A stretch of 64,000 nucleotides of DNA, from the NCBI RefSeq assembly GCF_014879935.1, contig NZ_JACSRD010000143.1, positions 1-64,000 on the forward strand, given 5' to 3'. This DNA is from Prosthecobacter sp. GTDB taxonomy: Bacteria; Verrucomicrobiota; Verrucomicrobiia; Verrucomicrobiales; Verrucomicrobiaceae. Made by a program: the position numbers and the translations under genes. Below, piece by piece: positions 18,574 through 28,034 of the stretch. The notes under the pieces are model-generated. The model saw only the letters and a list, made by a program, of their open reading frames with translations. It ran no database searches and had not been told where the DNA came from. The number at the start of each line of letters is the position of its first letter. The first letter of the stretch is position 1.

Positions 18574-20064
18574 ATGAAAAATCCGTCGAGACTGTTTCTG
18601 CTCGTTTTCACCGCCTGGACCTGCGTGACTGCGCAGGAACCTCAGCCGTTTGACCGTCTCGTTTATCACGGAAAACCACGTCCGCTGGCCAAGGATGCCG
18701 TCACCAGCGACTGGCCGCGTGTTCTTGGCCCGACGGACGATGCGAAGTCGCCCGAGACCCACCTTTTGAAAAAGTGGGCCTATGGCGAACCACGACCCGT
18801 GTGGGAAGTCCAAATGGGCGAAGGCTACAACTCGCCCGCGATCAGCGGCGACTCCTGCGTCATCTTCCATGCGCTGGACGGCAAGGAGACCATCGAGTGC
18901 CTGCATCGCGAGACCGGCAGTCGGTTCTGGGACCATGCTTACCCGATCTCCTATCAGGATCGTTACGGCTTCGGCAGCGGCCCGCGCGGCAGTCCCGTGA
19001 TCGCCGATGGCATCGTGGTCACCTATGGCGTCACCGGTGAACTGCGTGCACTGGAGCTGAAGACCGGCAAACTGCTGTGGAAACACGACCTGCTGGCCGA
19101 AATGCACGTGCCGCAGGATTTCTTCGGCGCTGGCGGCACACCCCTCATTCTCGATGGGAAGGTCATCCTGAACGTTGGCGGCAAAAAGAACGCCATCGAT
19201 GATGCCGAAGGCCTGCGCGATCGCAAAGAACGCCTCGCCGAAGCCGGCGTGAGCGTGGCAGCCTTCGATCTGAAGAGCGGCGAGATCGTGTGGAAGGTCG
19301 AAGACGCGTGGGGAGCGAGTTACGCGTCTCCCATTCCCGCAATGCTGCACGGGCAGCTTAAAGTGCTCGTTTATGCCGGCGGCGAAAGCGATCCGGCCAC
19401 CGGCGGCCTCATGTGCATCGATCCGGCCAGCGGAAAGCTGCATTCGAAGTTCCCGTGGCGTGACGACGAGTACATCCAGGCCATCGGCACCTCGCCCGTG
19501 GTCATTCCCGACAAAAATCGCGCCTTCATCACCACTGCGTATCCGAAAGGCCGGCCACTCGGCGGTGTGATGGTGGAATACGACGCTGACTTTCAGCCCA
19601 AGGAAGTCTGGCAGTCGAAAAAGCTCGGCGTCCACTGGATGAACCCGGTTTACCACGACGGCCACCTCTACGCCATCGATGGCGAGACGGAGCCCAAGTC
19701 CCGCCTCGTCTGCGTGAATGCCGACACCGGCAAGGAAGTGTGGGAGCAAAAGGTCGAGTGGGAAGACCCTGCCCTCTCACGTGAACTCGGCCGGGCCAAT
19801 CCGGTGCGCCTGAGCATCCTGCGCGCGAGTTTGATCCATGCCGACGGCGCCTTCCTCTGCCTCGGCGAGGTCGGCTCACTCCACTGGCTCGATCTCAGCC
19901 CCGAAGGAGTCAAAATCATCTCCGAAGCCCAGCCGTTCTACGCCCTGAACACCTGGAGCCTGCCCGCCCTCAGCCACGGTCTGCTTTACGTCCGCCAGCA
20001 GGCCAAAGACCTGATGCAGAAAACCGGCGAGCGGATCATCTGTTTGGATTTGAGAGGGGACTGA
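18574..20064 (+). CDS. Exported PQQ-type beta-propeller protein
   Basis: A 496-residue protein with a signal peptide (first ~20 residues, ending TAQ) and a single seven- or eight-bladed PQQ-like propeller. The repeated motif 'xxGKxxWK/E' occurs across the length, for example LELKTGKLLWKHD, FDLKSGEIVWKVE and VNADTGKEVWEQK. Such proteins are abundant in Verrucomicrobiota, and many lack quinone-binding residues. There is no dehydrogenase catalytic signature that I can find, so an enzymatic role is uncertain. It is not in an obvious operon. Confidence 0.85.
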   Translation: MKNPSRLFLLVFTAWTCVTAQEPQPFDRLVYHGKPRPLAKDAVTSDWPRVLGPTDDAKSPETHLLKKWAYGEPRPVWEVQMGEGYNSPAISGDSCVIFHALDGKETIECLHRETGSRFWDHAYPISYQDRYGFGSGPRGSPVIADGIVVTYGVTGELRALELKTGKLLWKHDLLAEMHVPQDFFGAGGTPLILDGKVILNVGGKKNAIDDAEGLRDRKERLAEAGVSVAAFDLKSGEIVWKVEDAWGASYASPIPAMLHGQLKVLVYAGGESDPATGGLMCIDPASGKLHSKFPWRDDEYIQAIGTSPVVIPDKNRAFITTAYPKGRPLGGVMVEYDADFQPKEVWQSKKLGVHWMNPVYHDGHLYAIDGETEPKSRLVCVNADTGKEVWEQKVEWEDPALSRELGRANPVRLSILRASLIHADGAFLCLGEVGSLHWLDLSPEGVKIISEAQPFYALNTWSLPALSHGLLYVRQQAKDLMQKTGERIICLDLRGD

Positions 20065-20069
20065 GCGGC

Positions 20070-20390
20070 TCAAAACCGGATCACGCAGACACCGTAATCC
20101 AGCAGCGGCCTTCCCGTGTCCGTCATCGCACGGAAGCGTTTTGGAATCTGGTCATACTGAACCCGAGAAATTGTTTGAGCCGCTGAGAGTGCGGATTGGG
20201 AGATGGCTTTGAGTGCTCTCCCACCTCGTCCCAGCCATTCCTGAGGCTTCAGGAAGAAACAGCCCAGGTCATCGCGGATGCCGCTGAATCTGACAAGCTT
20301 CGCGCCTTCCGACTGTCTTTGCAGTCCGGGCAGCGAGTGGCTGAGCCGGTAACGAAACAAGAGGCAGGCTGCGGCAATAACGCGCCACAA
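20070..20390 (-). CDS. Doubtful small ORF downstream of the VapC-like gene
   Basis: This 106-codon reading frame begins at a TTG seven bases after the stop of the PIN gene and would encode a protein with a short hydrophobic start (VIAAACLLFRYRL). I do not recognise any domain. It is the only thing filling the roughly 330-base stretch between the PQQ propeller gene and the PIN gene. It may be a chance ORF, and I saw no ribosome binding site or repeat in the stretch. Confidence 0.25.
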   Translation of the reverse strand: MWRVIAAACLLFRYRLSHSLPGLQRQSEGAKLVRFSGIRDDLGCFFLKPQEWLGRGGRALKAISQSALSAAQTISRVQYDQIPKRFRAMTDTGRPLLDYGVCVIRF

Positions 20391-20397
20391 CGGCTGA

Positions 20398-20817
20398 CTA
20401 CTCCAGCCAATCCTCGAATTTCAAACCGGGAACCTTGGTGAAGTCCCGTGTGTTGCGGCTGAGCAGCGTGGCATCATGTGCCATTGTGATGGCGGCGATT
20501 TTGAGGTCGTTGGTGCCGATGCGGACGCGCTTTTTCTCCAGCGTCTCGAAAACGGCCGCCGAATCGTCGTCCAACATCAGAATAGGCCAGCGTGCGTGAG
20601 ACTCGATGGTGCGGATCAGCCGTGCGTAAGCGGCGATCTGATGGCGGGGGCGGGTGTGGCGTTTGATCTCTGCCAGCCAGCCGCGGAGCTGCTCCTCACA
20701 TGTAATTGCAGTGATGAACGCATCGTCACGGGCCTGTTCCAGACGTGAAAGCAGCCGCATCCCGGCCGTGGAACCCACTTCAAGCTCGCTCAGATGATCT
20801 GTGTCGAGCACCACCAT
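20398..20817 (-). CDS. vapC: PIN-domain toxin, VapC-like
   Basis: A 139-residue PIN domain. The acidic quartet is visible: Asp5 in VVLDTDHLSE, Glu near 42 in TCEEQL, Asp near 104 in GTNDLKIAA and Asp near 125 in NTRDF. VapC toxins are magnesium-dependent ribonucleases that often cut initiator tRNA or rRNA. The gene follows a small probable antitoxin by six bases on the same strand. Catalytic residues appear intact, so it is likely an active toxin-antitoxin pair. Confidence 0.88.
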   Translation of the reverse strand: MVVLDTDHLSELEVGSTAGMRLLSRLEQARDDAFITAITCEEQLRGWLAEIKRHTRPRHQIAAYARLIRTIESHARWPILMLDDDSAAVFETLEKKRVRIGTNDLKIAAITMAHDATLLSRNTRDFTKVPGLKFEDWLE

Positions 20818-20823
20818 GGGAAG

Positions 20824-21033
20824 TCAGTCTGTTTTCCTGCCTTTGCGCCACTGAGCCCCCAGCCGGAAGGCCCGGCGGGTCATTTCATCATCCGGCAGTC
20901 CACCAACGGTGCTGCGCCAATCCTTGGTCACAGGTGCGAGACCCAGCACCTTGTCACGCAGCGCGGCAAACTCGCTTTCGAGCGCGGCGAGACGCTTTCC
21001 GACTGTGGGGCGCTTGGTGAGTGTTTTGCTCAT
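20824..21033 (-). CDS. Probable antitoxin partner of the VapC-like toxin
   Basis: A 69-residue basic protein just upstream of the PIN gene (six-base gap). It has a helical centre (RLAALESEFAALRDKV) and ends DDEMTRRAFRLGAQWRKGRK. No DNA-binding fold is obvious, but its place and size are those of a VapB-like antitoxin, which would bind its promoter and block the toxin. Assignment rests mostly on gene order. Confidence 0.7.
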   Translation of the reverse strand: MSKTLTKRPTVGKRLAALESEFAALRDKVLGLAPVTKDWRSTVGGLPDDEMTRRAFRLGAQWRKGRKTD

Positions 21034-21086
21034 GGATGGCGGAGATTAGCAGTCAGGAAGGCGCTGCTCCACTTTTTTCATGCGGT

Positions 21087-21929
21087 TTACAGGCCTCGCT
21101 TCTTCACCGCCTCCGTCACAAACGGGGCGAATTCGCGGAAGCTCCAGGCGCTTTTGCTGAGGCCCCAGGCGGTGTCTTGTTTGTGATTCGGGTCGATTTC
21201 GGCGGTGATGAAGTCTTCCTGATGGCGGCGGCTTTGGACGAGGATCTCGCCGTGCGGGTCCATGACGTAACTGTCGCCGTAGCCGATGCCGGGATTCTTG
21301 GTGATGCCGGATTTCGCAGGATCGAGCACGACGTTGTTGCCACGGACGAAATAGACGCTGTTTTCATTGGCACGGGCGGCGTGATCGGCACGGACTTTCA
21401 TGAAGTGGGAGATGAGGCCCTTGTCGCCGATGTAATTGAAGTGCGGGGCGAAGATGACGCGGGCCCCTTTGAGCGCGAGAATGCGGGCGGGCTCGATGTA
21501 GCCGCCGTCGGCGCAGATGAGGACGCCGAACTTGAGGCCATCGATCTCCCAGACGGGGAAGTCGCGGCCTTGCTTGTGAAACTTCATGTAGGCGGCGCAT
21601 TTGCTGTAGAGGCCGAGTTTCTGGCCGTGATGGGCGACGACGACGGTGTTGTAGAGATCGCTGCCGCGCAGCTCGTTGAAGCCCGCGATGGCCACGGCGG
21701 CGTGACGGGCGGTGATGTCGCGGATGCGCTGCATCTGCGGTGAATCGGCGGCGAAGGCGCCTTTCCGGGCGAGTTCCTCGGTGTCGGGGTAGCCGGTGAA
21801 GAAACATTCGGGGAAGGAGACGATCTTCGCGCCCTCAGCATCGGCACGTTTGAGGCCTTCTTCGAAGCGGGCGAGGTTGTGCTCAAAATCCCCAACCCAG
21901 GGCTCGAACTGGCAGTGCGCGATCTTCAT
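21087..21929 (-). CDS. Carbon-nitrogen hydrolase (nitrilase superfamily)
   Basis: A 280-residue protein. I chose ATG 21929, where the sequence opens MKIAHCQFEPWVGDFEHN, typical of the family; the longer frame has no domain before it. The catalytic triad fits Glu41 (FPECFFTGYP), Lys116 (YMKFHK) and Cys139 (VLICADGGY). The family contains amidases such as N-carbamoylputrescine amidase, omega-amidase and formamidase, and I cannot name the substrate. It is divergent to a membrane TPR-type gene with about 100 bases between starts. Confidence 0.88.
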   Translation of the reverse strand: MKIAHCQFEPWVGDFEHNLARFEEGLKRADAEGAKIVSFPECFFTGYPDTEELARKGAFAADSPQMQRIRDITARHAAVAIAGFNELRGSDLYNTVVVAHHGQKLGLYSKCAAYMKFHKQGRDFPVWEIDGLKFGVLICADGGYIEPARILALKGARVIFAPHFNYIGDKGLISHFMKVRADHAARANENSVYFVRGNNVVLDPAKSGITKNPGIGYGDSYVMDPHGEILVQSRRHQEDFITAEIDPNHKQDTAWGLSKSAWSFREFAPFVTEAVKKRGL

Positions 21930-22030
21930 GGGCTGTGAACGCCGGGCGGACCGGGGATTTGGCAGAATGAATGAACTTCGCGCTTGGCGGAAAGAGGGCG
22001 GTTTGATAGCGTCTCGCACTCTTTTGCCCA

Positions 22031-22687
22031 ATGAACATCGACCGCACCCTCATCATCCGCGCCTGCCTAGCGATCCTGGCCGTCCTGCTTGTCATGATCC
22101 TCTGGAACATGGTGCAAGACGCCAGCGATGGCATGAAGCTGGTGTTTGTGATCGTGGTCGGCCTCATCGGCGGCATCCTGAGTGTGAAGTATCTGATCCC
22201 ATGGATCGGCGACGCGATGGGCGAGGCGATGTTCTCCTCCGGGGAGAAGGTGGAGCAGGATGAGATGACGAAGGCGGCCGTCAGTGTCTCCCAGGGAGAC
22301 TACGAAGGGGCGATCGGCCACTACGAGAAGATGATGGAGGAGAAGCCCGAGGACCCCTTCCCCGTGGCTGAAATCTCCAAGATTCACGCGGAACGCCTGC
22401 ATGACACCGACGCCGCCCTGCGCGTGCTGGAGGAGCATCTGCAAAGCCGCGACTGGCCGGTGGATGACGCCGCCTTCATCATGTTCCGCATCGCCGATGT
22501 GCAGTTGAAGCACCGCCATGACTTCGATGCCGCCCGTGACATGCTGGAGCAGGTGATCGGAAACTTCCCCAACACGCGCCACAGCGCGAATGCCCACCAC
22601 AAGATGACCGAAATCGAGCAGGCGCAGTACAAGCTGCTCATGGACCAGCGGGCCAGGGCCGCCGCCTCCGGTGGGACGGCCGCTTGA
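22031..22687 (+). CDS. Membrane-anchored TPR-like protein
   Basis: A 218-residue protein with two N-terminal membrane segments (roughly 8-26 and 34-57) and a C-terminal helical half with TPR-like repeats (KAAVSVSQGDYEGAIGHYEKM and HDTDAALRVLEEHL, DFDAARDMLEQVI). TPR proteins act as scaffolds. Starting at 22031, it lies 24 bases before comEC on the same strand, and may be co-transcribed with it. No catalytic signature is present. Confidence 0.75.
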   Translation: MNIDRTLIIRACLAILAVLLVMILWNMVQDASDGMKLVFVIVVGLIGGILSVKYLIPWIGDAMGEAMFSSGEKVEQDEMTKAAVSVSQGDYEGAIGHYEKMMEEKPEDPFPVAEISKIHAERLHDTDAALRVLEEHLQSRDWPVDDAAFIMFRIADVQLKHRHDFDAARDMLEQVIGNFPNTRHSANAHHKMTEIEQAQYKLLMDQRARAAASGGTAA

Positions 22688-22711
22688 GGATGCATTCACC
22701 TTCCCGGGGCC

Positions 22712-25057
22712 ATGTTCGCGAAGTTCCAGTCCTGGCCGCGAGCGAACCCCTTGATGGTTCTGGCCCTGGCGGCTGTCGCGGGCATTCTCGCTTCCGAGTT
22801 CCGCTGGCTGACTGGCGGCAGCACGTCGTTCGTGATCACGACGGCCGCCGTGCTCGGCCTGGCCTGCCTCTGCGGGCGTGCCTGGCTCCTGACCGCCGGT
22901 GTGGCGATGCTGTTCGCCTTCATCCATGACACGCGGCTGGAGGAGACCTTCCGCCATCCGCTGCGGCTGGCGTTGCAATCAGCCGACAAACCGCTGCCGG
23001 CGACGATTCGCGGCAGTCTGCTGCCGGATTTCGACACCACAGCGGATGGACGCGCCCATGCGGTCTGCACCACGCAGCATGTGGAGATTCCCGCACGGGC
23101 GAGTTCCTTCGCACAAACGGCCACGGTGCTGGTGCGCCTGCCCTCCGGCATGCCTTTTCCCGGCGCAGGTGTGTATGAACTGACGGGCGAGATCTACCTG
23201 CCGCGCCCCGCATCCAATCCCGGCACCTTCGACGCGCAGGAGTTCGCGTTGCGCAACGGACGCGTGGCCCGGTTCGAGGCGCGGCACATGCACTTCATCG
23301 GCCACAGCGGCGAGTCATGGTACTGCGAGTTTCTGGAGACAGCGGAGCGCTGCCGGAAGTGGATCAGCGCACGCCTCAGCGAGGATCTGGAGGATGATCC
23401 TGAGACTGCGGCCGTCATCCGGGCGATGGCGCTCGGAGTCTCCGCCGAGGCGGACGATGAGATCGAGGACGCATTCCGGAACAGCGGCACGCTGCATGTG
23501 TTCGCCGTCAGCGGTCTTCATGTCGGCCTGCTGGGCGTGATCGTGCTCGCCCTGATGCGGCAGAGCGGCATCCGGCGCGGTGTTTCGCTGCCGCTGATGA
23601 TCGCGCTGGTGTTTGTGTATGCGTTCATCACCGGCTGGCGGCCATCCGCGGCACGTGCGGCGTTCATGGTGGCCGTGTTTTCGGGCGGGGGACTGGTGGA
23701 TCGTGAATCCTCGCTGCAAAACAGCCTCGGAGCCGCGGCGCTGCTGCTGCTGGGCTCGGACACGCACCAGCTCTTCATGCCGGGCTTCCAGTTGTCCTTC
23801 GGCGTGCTGTGGATCAGCTCCGCCGGTTCCGGGCCGCTGCTGGAGCGCATGATTCCCTTCACAAGGCTGGATCCCTTCCTGCCGCCGCAGCTCGCGAACG
23901 GGCGGCAGCGGCTGTGGAGCCAGTTCCGCCTGTGGCTGGCAGGCACTCTGAGCGTCTCCATCGCCGCGTGGATCGGCAGCCTGCCGTTCATCCTCGGTCA
24001 TTTCCAATCAGTGACGCCTGTCGCCGTCATCGCCAACTGCGTGCTGGTGCCGCTGTCGTTCTTCTGCCTCGGAGCCACGTGCTTGAGCCTGTGCGCGGCC
24101 GTTTTGCATCTCTCGGGCGTGCAGATCGTCCTCAACAACATCAACTGGGCGCTGGCGAAGGCGATGATCGCCAGCGCCGCCTGGTTCGCAAACCTGCCGG
24201 GCGGGAATTTTCATTTTCAGCCGGCATCCGGCAGCGCCGTGACTCCAGCCGTCTGGCGGGTGCTCGACCTGCCGCATGGCGGCGCGGCCAGCCACCTTCA
24301 TGCCGGTGGCAGGCACTGGCTGTTCGACACAGGCGATGAAACGAGCTTCCGCCGCGTTTTGAGGCCCTATCTGCACTCGAACGGCATTGACCGGATCGAA
24401 GGCGTCTTCCTCAGCCACAACGACGCGGATCACGTGGGAGCCATCGAGAAGGTCATCGAGACGTTTGGCGTTCCGCGGTTGTTCTGCAGCACGCAGGAGC
24501 CGGGGCGGCTCGATTCATCGCTGTCGTCATTGCGCCGCCTTGCGGAAAACGCGCGTGCGCCGGCATTGCGGAAGTTGCGCATTGATGAACGTGTCACACT
24601 GGCGGAGCAGGGCGGCCTCAAGATCACGGCACAGGTGCTCTATCCGGCGATGGAGGTGGAGAATGCGCGTGGCGATGATCGTGCGGCCGTGTTGATGGCC
24701 CACATCGGCCCCTGGCGTGTGTTGTGGATGAGTGACGCCGGCTGGAGGGCGGAAAAGGCGCTCGTGAACAGCGCCGCCGACCTTCAGTGCGATGTGCTCA
24801 TCCGCAGCCAGAACGAGCACGATGTTTCGATGAGCCGCGAGTTCCTGCTCAAGGCCCGGCCACGCGTCCTGGTGTGTGGCAGCGACCCGCGTGAGGCAGA
24901 AACGACCCTTCCGCAGTCGCTGGTGGATTTCGCCCGTGAGCAGCACGTTCCGCTGCTCGACACCTGGAACGATGGCAGCATCGCCCTGGAGTTTGGCGAT
25001 GTACTGCGAATCGTCGCCGCAGGAAGCGGGAGGACGGAAATTTTGCGCAAGCCTTGA
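22712..25057 (+). CDS. comEC: ComEC/Rec2-type DNA uptake channel protein
   Basis: A 781-residue protein with an N-terminal DUF4131-like part, the multi-helix Competence domain (~250-500; SGTLHVFAVSGLHVGLLGV is the signature) and a C-terminal metallo-beta-lactamase-like domain (~515-775) whose motif reads SHNDADHVGA near residue 570. ComEC carries single-stranded DNA through the inner membrane and is required for natural transformation. No other com genes are in the window. The gene ends convergent with the third kinase gene, only 16 bases apart. Confidence 0.92.
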   Translation: MFAKFQSWPRANPLMVLALAAVAGILASEFRWLTGGSTSFVITTAAVLGLACLCGRAWLLTAGVAMLFAFIHDTRLEETFRHPLRLALQSADKPLPATIRGSLLPDFDTTADGRAHAVCTTQHVEIPARASSFAQTATVLVRLPSGMPFPGAGVYELTGEIYLPRPASNPGTFDAQEFALRNGRVARFEARHMHFIGHSGESWYCEFLETAERCRKWISARLSEDLEDDPETAAVIRAMALGVSAEADDEIEDAFRNSGTLHVFAVSGLHVGLLGVIVLALMRQSGIRRGVSLPLMIALVFVYAFITGWRPSAARAAFMVAVFSGGGLVDRESSLQNSLGAAALLLLGSDTHQLFMPGFQLSFGVLWISSAGSGPLLERMIPFTRLDPFLPPQLANGRQRLWSQFRLWLAGTLSVSIAAWIGSLPFILGHFQSVTPVAVIANCVLVPLSFFCLGATCLSLCAAVLHLSGVQIVLNNINWALAKAMIASAAWFANLPGGNFHFQPASGSAVTPAVWRVLDLPHGGAASHLHAGGRHWLFDTGDETSFRRVLRPYLHSNGIDRIEGVFLSHNDADHVGAIEKVIETFGVPRLFCSTQEPGRLDSSLSSLRRLAENARAPALRKLRIDERVTLAEQGGLKITAQVLYPAMEVENARGDDRAAVLMAHIGPWRVLWMSDAGWRAEKALVNSAADLQCDVLIRSQNEHDVSMSREFLLKARPRVLVCGSDPREAETTLPQSLVDFAREQHVPLLDTWNDGSIALEFGDVLRIVAAGSGRTEILRKP

Positions 25058-25077
25058 ACCACACGACTGCGGTTCAA
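25054..25077. terminator. Short inverted repeat at the comEC/kinase convergent junction
   Basis: TTGAACC at 25054-25060 pairs with GGTTCAA at 25071-25077 across a 10-base loop. It sits across the stop codons of two convergent genes and could end both transcripts. There is no T-run, so this is a weak call. Confidence 0.3.
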
Positions 25078-27983
25078 CGGAACGGCGAGAAGTGAATGAC
25101 ATGGATGCGCAGCTTCATGTCCGCCGCGCCCGGCTTGGACGGTCCCAGCACCTCGAGGATGCCTGACACACGATGGGTGACGAAGGCTAGGACAGCCGGG
25201 GAACGCTCATGGATCAGCGTGAAGCCACCGCGTGCAGGTCTGGTGTCGCGTGCCTGGCGCAAGGCTGCTGCGAGCTGTCGATCATCAATGGTCATCCAAT
25301 CGAAGCCGGAAGGCTGGTCACGCGTGATCACGGCCGTGCTGCCGTCGAAAAGCTTCAAGCCACCCTCCGGACCGGGCAGCAGCATCAGGTTCGCGTTGTT
25401 TTCACGCAGCCAGTCCTGATCATCGGATGACAAGAGGGCATTCGGATCACGCAGTTTCTGCAGGAGGATGGCTGGAGGCGTGGGCGTGTCCAGCGGCCAC
25501 AGACGGAGCAGGCAATCGCCGCCCTGTTCGGGTGATTCCAGCACCACCTCCCGGCGAATCGGGACCTGGGCGATTCTGTAGATGGTTTCATGCACCCTGA
25601 ACTCGGTATCCGAGCCAGACATGAGCACGCCATTCTTGGTCCACTGGAGGTAAGGACCCGAGGTGAACTTCCGACCTGCAGAACCTTGGAGGTCCTGAAG
25701 AACGAGTCGTTTCATGCGTCCCTCAGGAGGCAGTTCCAGGGTGTTCTGCGGCTGGGAATGCGTGTAGCCATTGGCGATCAGCCAGAGATTGACGTGCCTT
25801 TCGACGAGCCGTGGGAAGTGTTTCTCCAGAAACTCCGCTTTGGGAGGCGCGGGCCGGGTGGTCAAAATGTAAAACAGGCATGACATGCCGGCGAACGGCA
25901 GGACCAGCGGGAGAACCCATCGACGGCCCGCATATCGGCTCACAGGCGGCCGCTGCGGTGGCGGCGCGATCTGGCGCAGCCTTTTCCAGAACCACAGCCA
26001 GACCACGATGGAAACGGCCGCAGCCGTCCATCCGACGGCCGCGATGATCGGCCCTGAATCAGGCGGAATGGTCGTCACCGTTCCGTCCTCCAGGTAGCGC
26101 TGCGTGCCGAGCTTTCCCATCAAGGCGACGAAGAGCACCACTGCGAGCACCAGGTTCCCCAGAAACAGTGGCAGGGCGAGCGCGGCAGCAGCAGCCAGTC
26201 CGAGGCCGGTCAACCTGCCCGCGGAGGACCGGATGATGTTCACCGACCCGATGCCGATGAGAGTGACAACGGTGGCCAGCAATGTGGTCACCACCGATAC
26301 AGCCAGATTCCCGCTCCACCGGTCAAAGCTCCACTCCGGGGATTCGGCTGCACGCCGCATCATGATGCCGCCGGCGAAAAACACCCACCAGCCCAGCAGT
26401 GCGAACATGGCGGCCCCCGCCAAAGCATGGCGGGAGACTTTTTTCCGGCCGGCCGGCACAGCGTCTGGCAGAAACGGCGGCGTACCCGGCTTCGGCAAAT
26501 GATGGAGAATGGGAGAGAGCGTGTGCTCGAAACGGAAAAGCACCGCTCCTGTGAGCAAGGCCGCCAGGCCGCTGATGAGCCCACCCCAGCGCAGTGACTC
26601 ATAGGCATACGGACTGGTGTCGGACCAGGCATTCCAGAGCCGCGGCGTGAACTCGATCAGGTAGCTGGCTCCGAGAACGACCAGCCACAGGCCCAGCAGC
26701 CTCAGCGCGATGCCGAAGACCTCCCTGACTGGCGATGGCGGCAAGATAAGCGTGCGGTAACTCAACCGGATCAGCAAGCGCGTGCGCCAGATCAATATCC
26801 AGGCTGCCACGAGGCCCAGGAGATTCGGGATCTGCTTCTCGAAGAAACCAGCGGTCAATCGTTCAGGCTGCAGGGTCCATTCACGCCGGTCGAACAAGGG
26901 CAAAACCAAGCATAACAGGCCAAACAGCAGCCACGGCCAGCCGACGGTGCGAAGCAGACGGCCAAACCAGCGCTCGTAGCTTTCCCGTGGGTAGATTTGT
27001 GGCTCTGGCGGCGTCTTTGCCAGCGTGTCCAGATGCGTACGAAACTCGGCGACGGTCTGAAAACGCTGCTCGGGATCCTGCTGCAGCGCACGGCGCACGA
27101 TCTCGTCGATCTGCGTGCTCATGGACGTGCGTTCCGCCAGCACCGGTAGCTGGCCGGAAGGCAGCTCGCCCGTGAGCAGCTCATACAGCACCACACCGAG
27201 CGAGTAGATGTCCGCGCGATGATCGGAACGAGCTGCCGCGTCCCGTTGTTCGGGCGCCATGTACTGCGGTGTGCCCGCCACGATCGTCGCACGAGACCTG
27301 CTGGCATCCGCAGCGGCCGTTCCGGCCTCCACCGGGCTGCCGCTCATCATTTTGGCGATGCCGAAGTCGGCGATCTTCACACGGCCGGCCTTGTCGATGA
27401 GAAGGTTCTCCGGCTTGATGTCGCGATGCACGATGCCGTGCTCGTGCGCGTATTGCAGCGCATCACAGATCGGTGGCACGATCGCCAGTGCCTGTTCCGG
27501 GCTGAAATGCGAGCCCTGCATCGCCTGACGGAGGTTCACCCCATCGACAAACTCCATCAGCAGGTAGTAGAAGCCGCCGGACTCCCCGAAATCGTGCACC
27601 GTGACGATGCTGGGATGGTTCAGCGCGGCGAGCGCCCGCGCCTCGTGTGCGAAGCGTGCGGCGAAGGCCGCGTCCTTCTTCTGCTCGGGCGCCAGCAGCT
27701 TGAGGGCCACGATGCGGTCCAGCGCCTTCTGCCGCGCCTTGTAAACCACGCCCATGCCACCACGGCCGATGCAGGCGAGGATTTCGAGGTGCGGGAAGTG
27801 CGGGGCGAGGTCCTCCGGCGTCAGCGGCGGCTGGGGCGGTGCCACAGGCCCCGTGGCATCCTGCGTGGGGCTCATGGCCACATCCATCAGGCAGACGGGG
27901 CAGAGTCCCGGCTGAAAACCGGCGGGAAGCAGGTCATTGCAGCGCGTGCACCGGGTGCTGGAAGGAGGGGAAGGCGGGCTCAT
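25074..27983 (-). CDS. Ser/Thr kinase with zinc ribbon and multi-pass membrane C-terminus
   Basis: A 969-residue kinase. A short zinc-ribbon-like start (CTRC about 12-15, CPVC about 28-31) precedes the kinase domain (~65-325): GRGGMG near 73, VALK Lys95, HRD near 186-188, DFG near 206-208. Then come about eight hydrophobic segments between roughly 345 and 705, and a C-terminal soluble part of unknown fold (~720-969). It lies downstream of an ECF sigma factor gene on the same strand with a 51-base gap. This pairing is known in Planctomycetota and Verrucomicrobiota, where the kinase is thought to activate the sigma factor by phosphorylation, since there is no anti-sigma gene. Confidence 0.88.
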   Translation of the reverse strand: MSPPSPPSSTRCTRCNDLLPAGFQPGLCPVCLMDVAMSPTQDATGPVAPPQPPLTPEDLAPHFPHLEILACIGRGGMGVVYKARQKALDRIVALKLLAPEQKKDAAFAARFAHEARALAALNHPSIVTVHDFGESGGFYYLLMEFVDGVNLRQAMQGSHFSPEQALAIVPPICDALQYAHEHGIVHRDIKPENLLIDKAGRVKIADFGIAKMMSGSPVEAGTAAADASRSRATIVAGTPQYMAPEQRDAAARSDHRADIYSLGVVLYELLTGELPSGQLPVLAERTSMSTQIDEIVRRALQQDPEQRFQTVAEFRTHLDTLAKTPPEPQIYPRESYERWFGRLLRTVGWPWLLFGLLCLVLPLFDRREWTLQPERLTAGFFEKQIPNLLGLVAAWILIWRTRLLIRLSYRTLILPPSPVREVFGIALRLLGLWLVVLGASYLIEFTPRLWNAWSDTSPYAYESLRWGGLISGLAALLTGAVLFRFEHTLSPILHHLPKPGTPPFLPDAVPAGRKKVSRHALAGAAMFALLGWWVFFAGGIMMRRAAESPEWSFDRWSGNLAVSVVTTLLATVVTLIGIGSVNIIRSSAGRLTGLGLAAAAALALPLFLGNLVLAVVLFVALMGKLGTQRYLEDGTVTTIPPDSGPIIAAVGWTAAAVSIVVWLWFWKRLRQIAPPPQRPPVSRYAGRRWVLPLVLPFAGMSCLFYILTTRPAPPKAEFLEKHFPRLVERHVNLWLIANGYTHSQPQNTLELPPEGRMKRLVLQDLQGSAGRKFTSGPYLQWTKNGVLMSGSDTEFRVHETIYRIAQVPIRREVVLESPEQGGDCLLRLWPLDTPTPPAILLQKLRDPNALLSSDDQDWLRENNANLMLLPGPEGGLKLFDGSTAVITRDQPSGFDWMTIDDRQLAAALRQARDTRPARGGFTLIHERSPAVLAFVTHRVSGILEVLGPSKPGAADMKLRIHVIHFSPFR

Positions 27984-28034
27984 GCGGGCTGCTTGACGCG
28001 TGTCGGCGGAATCGTTGCGAAAAAAACGTCCGCT

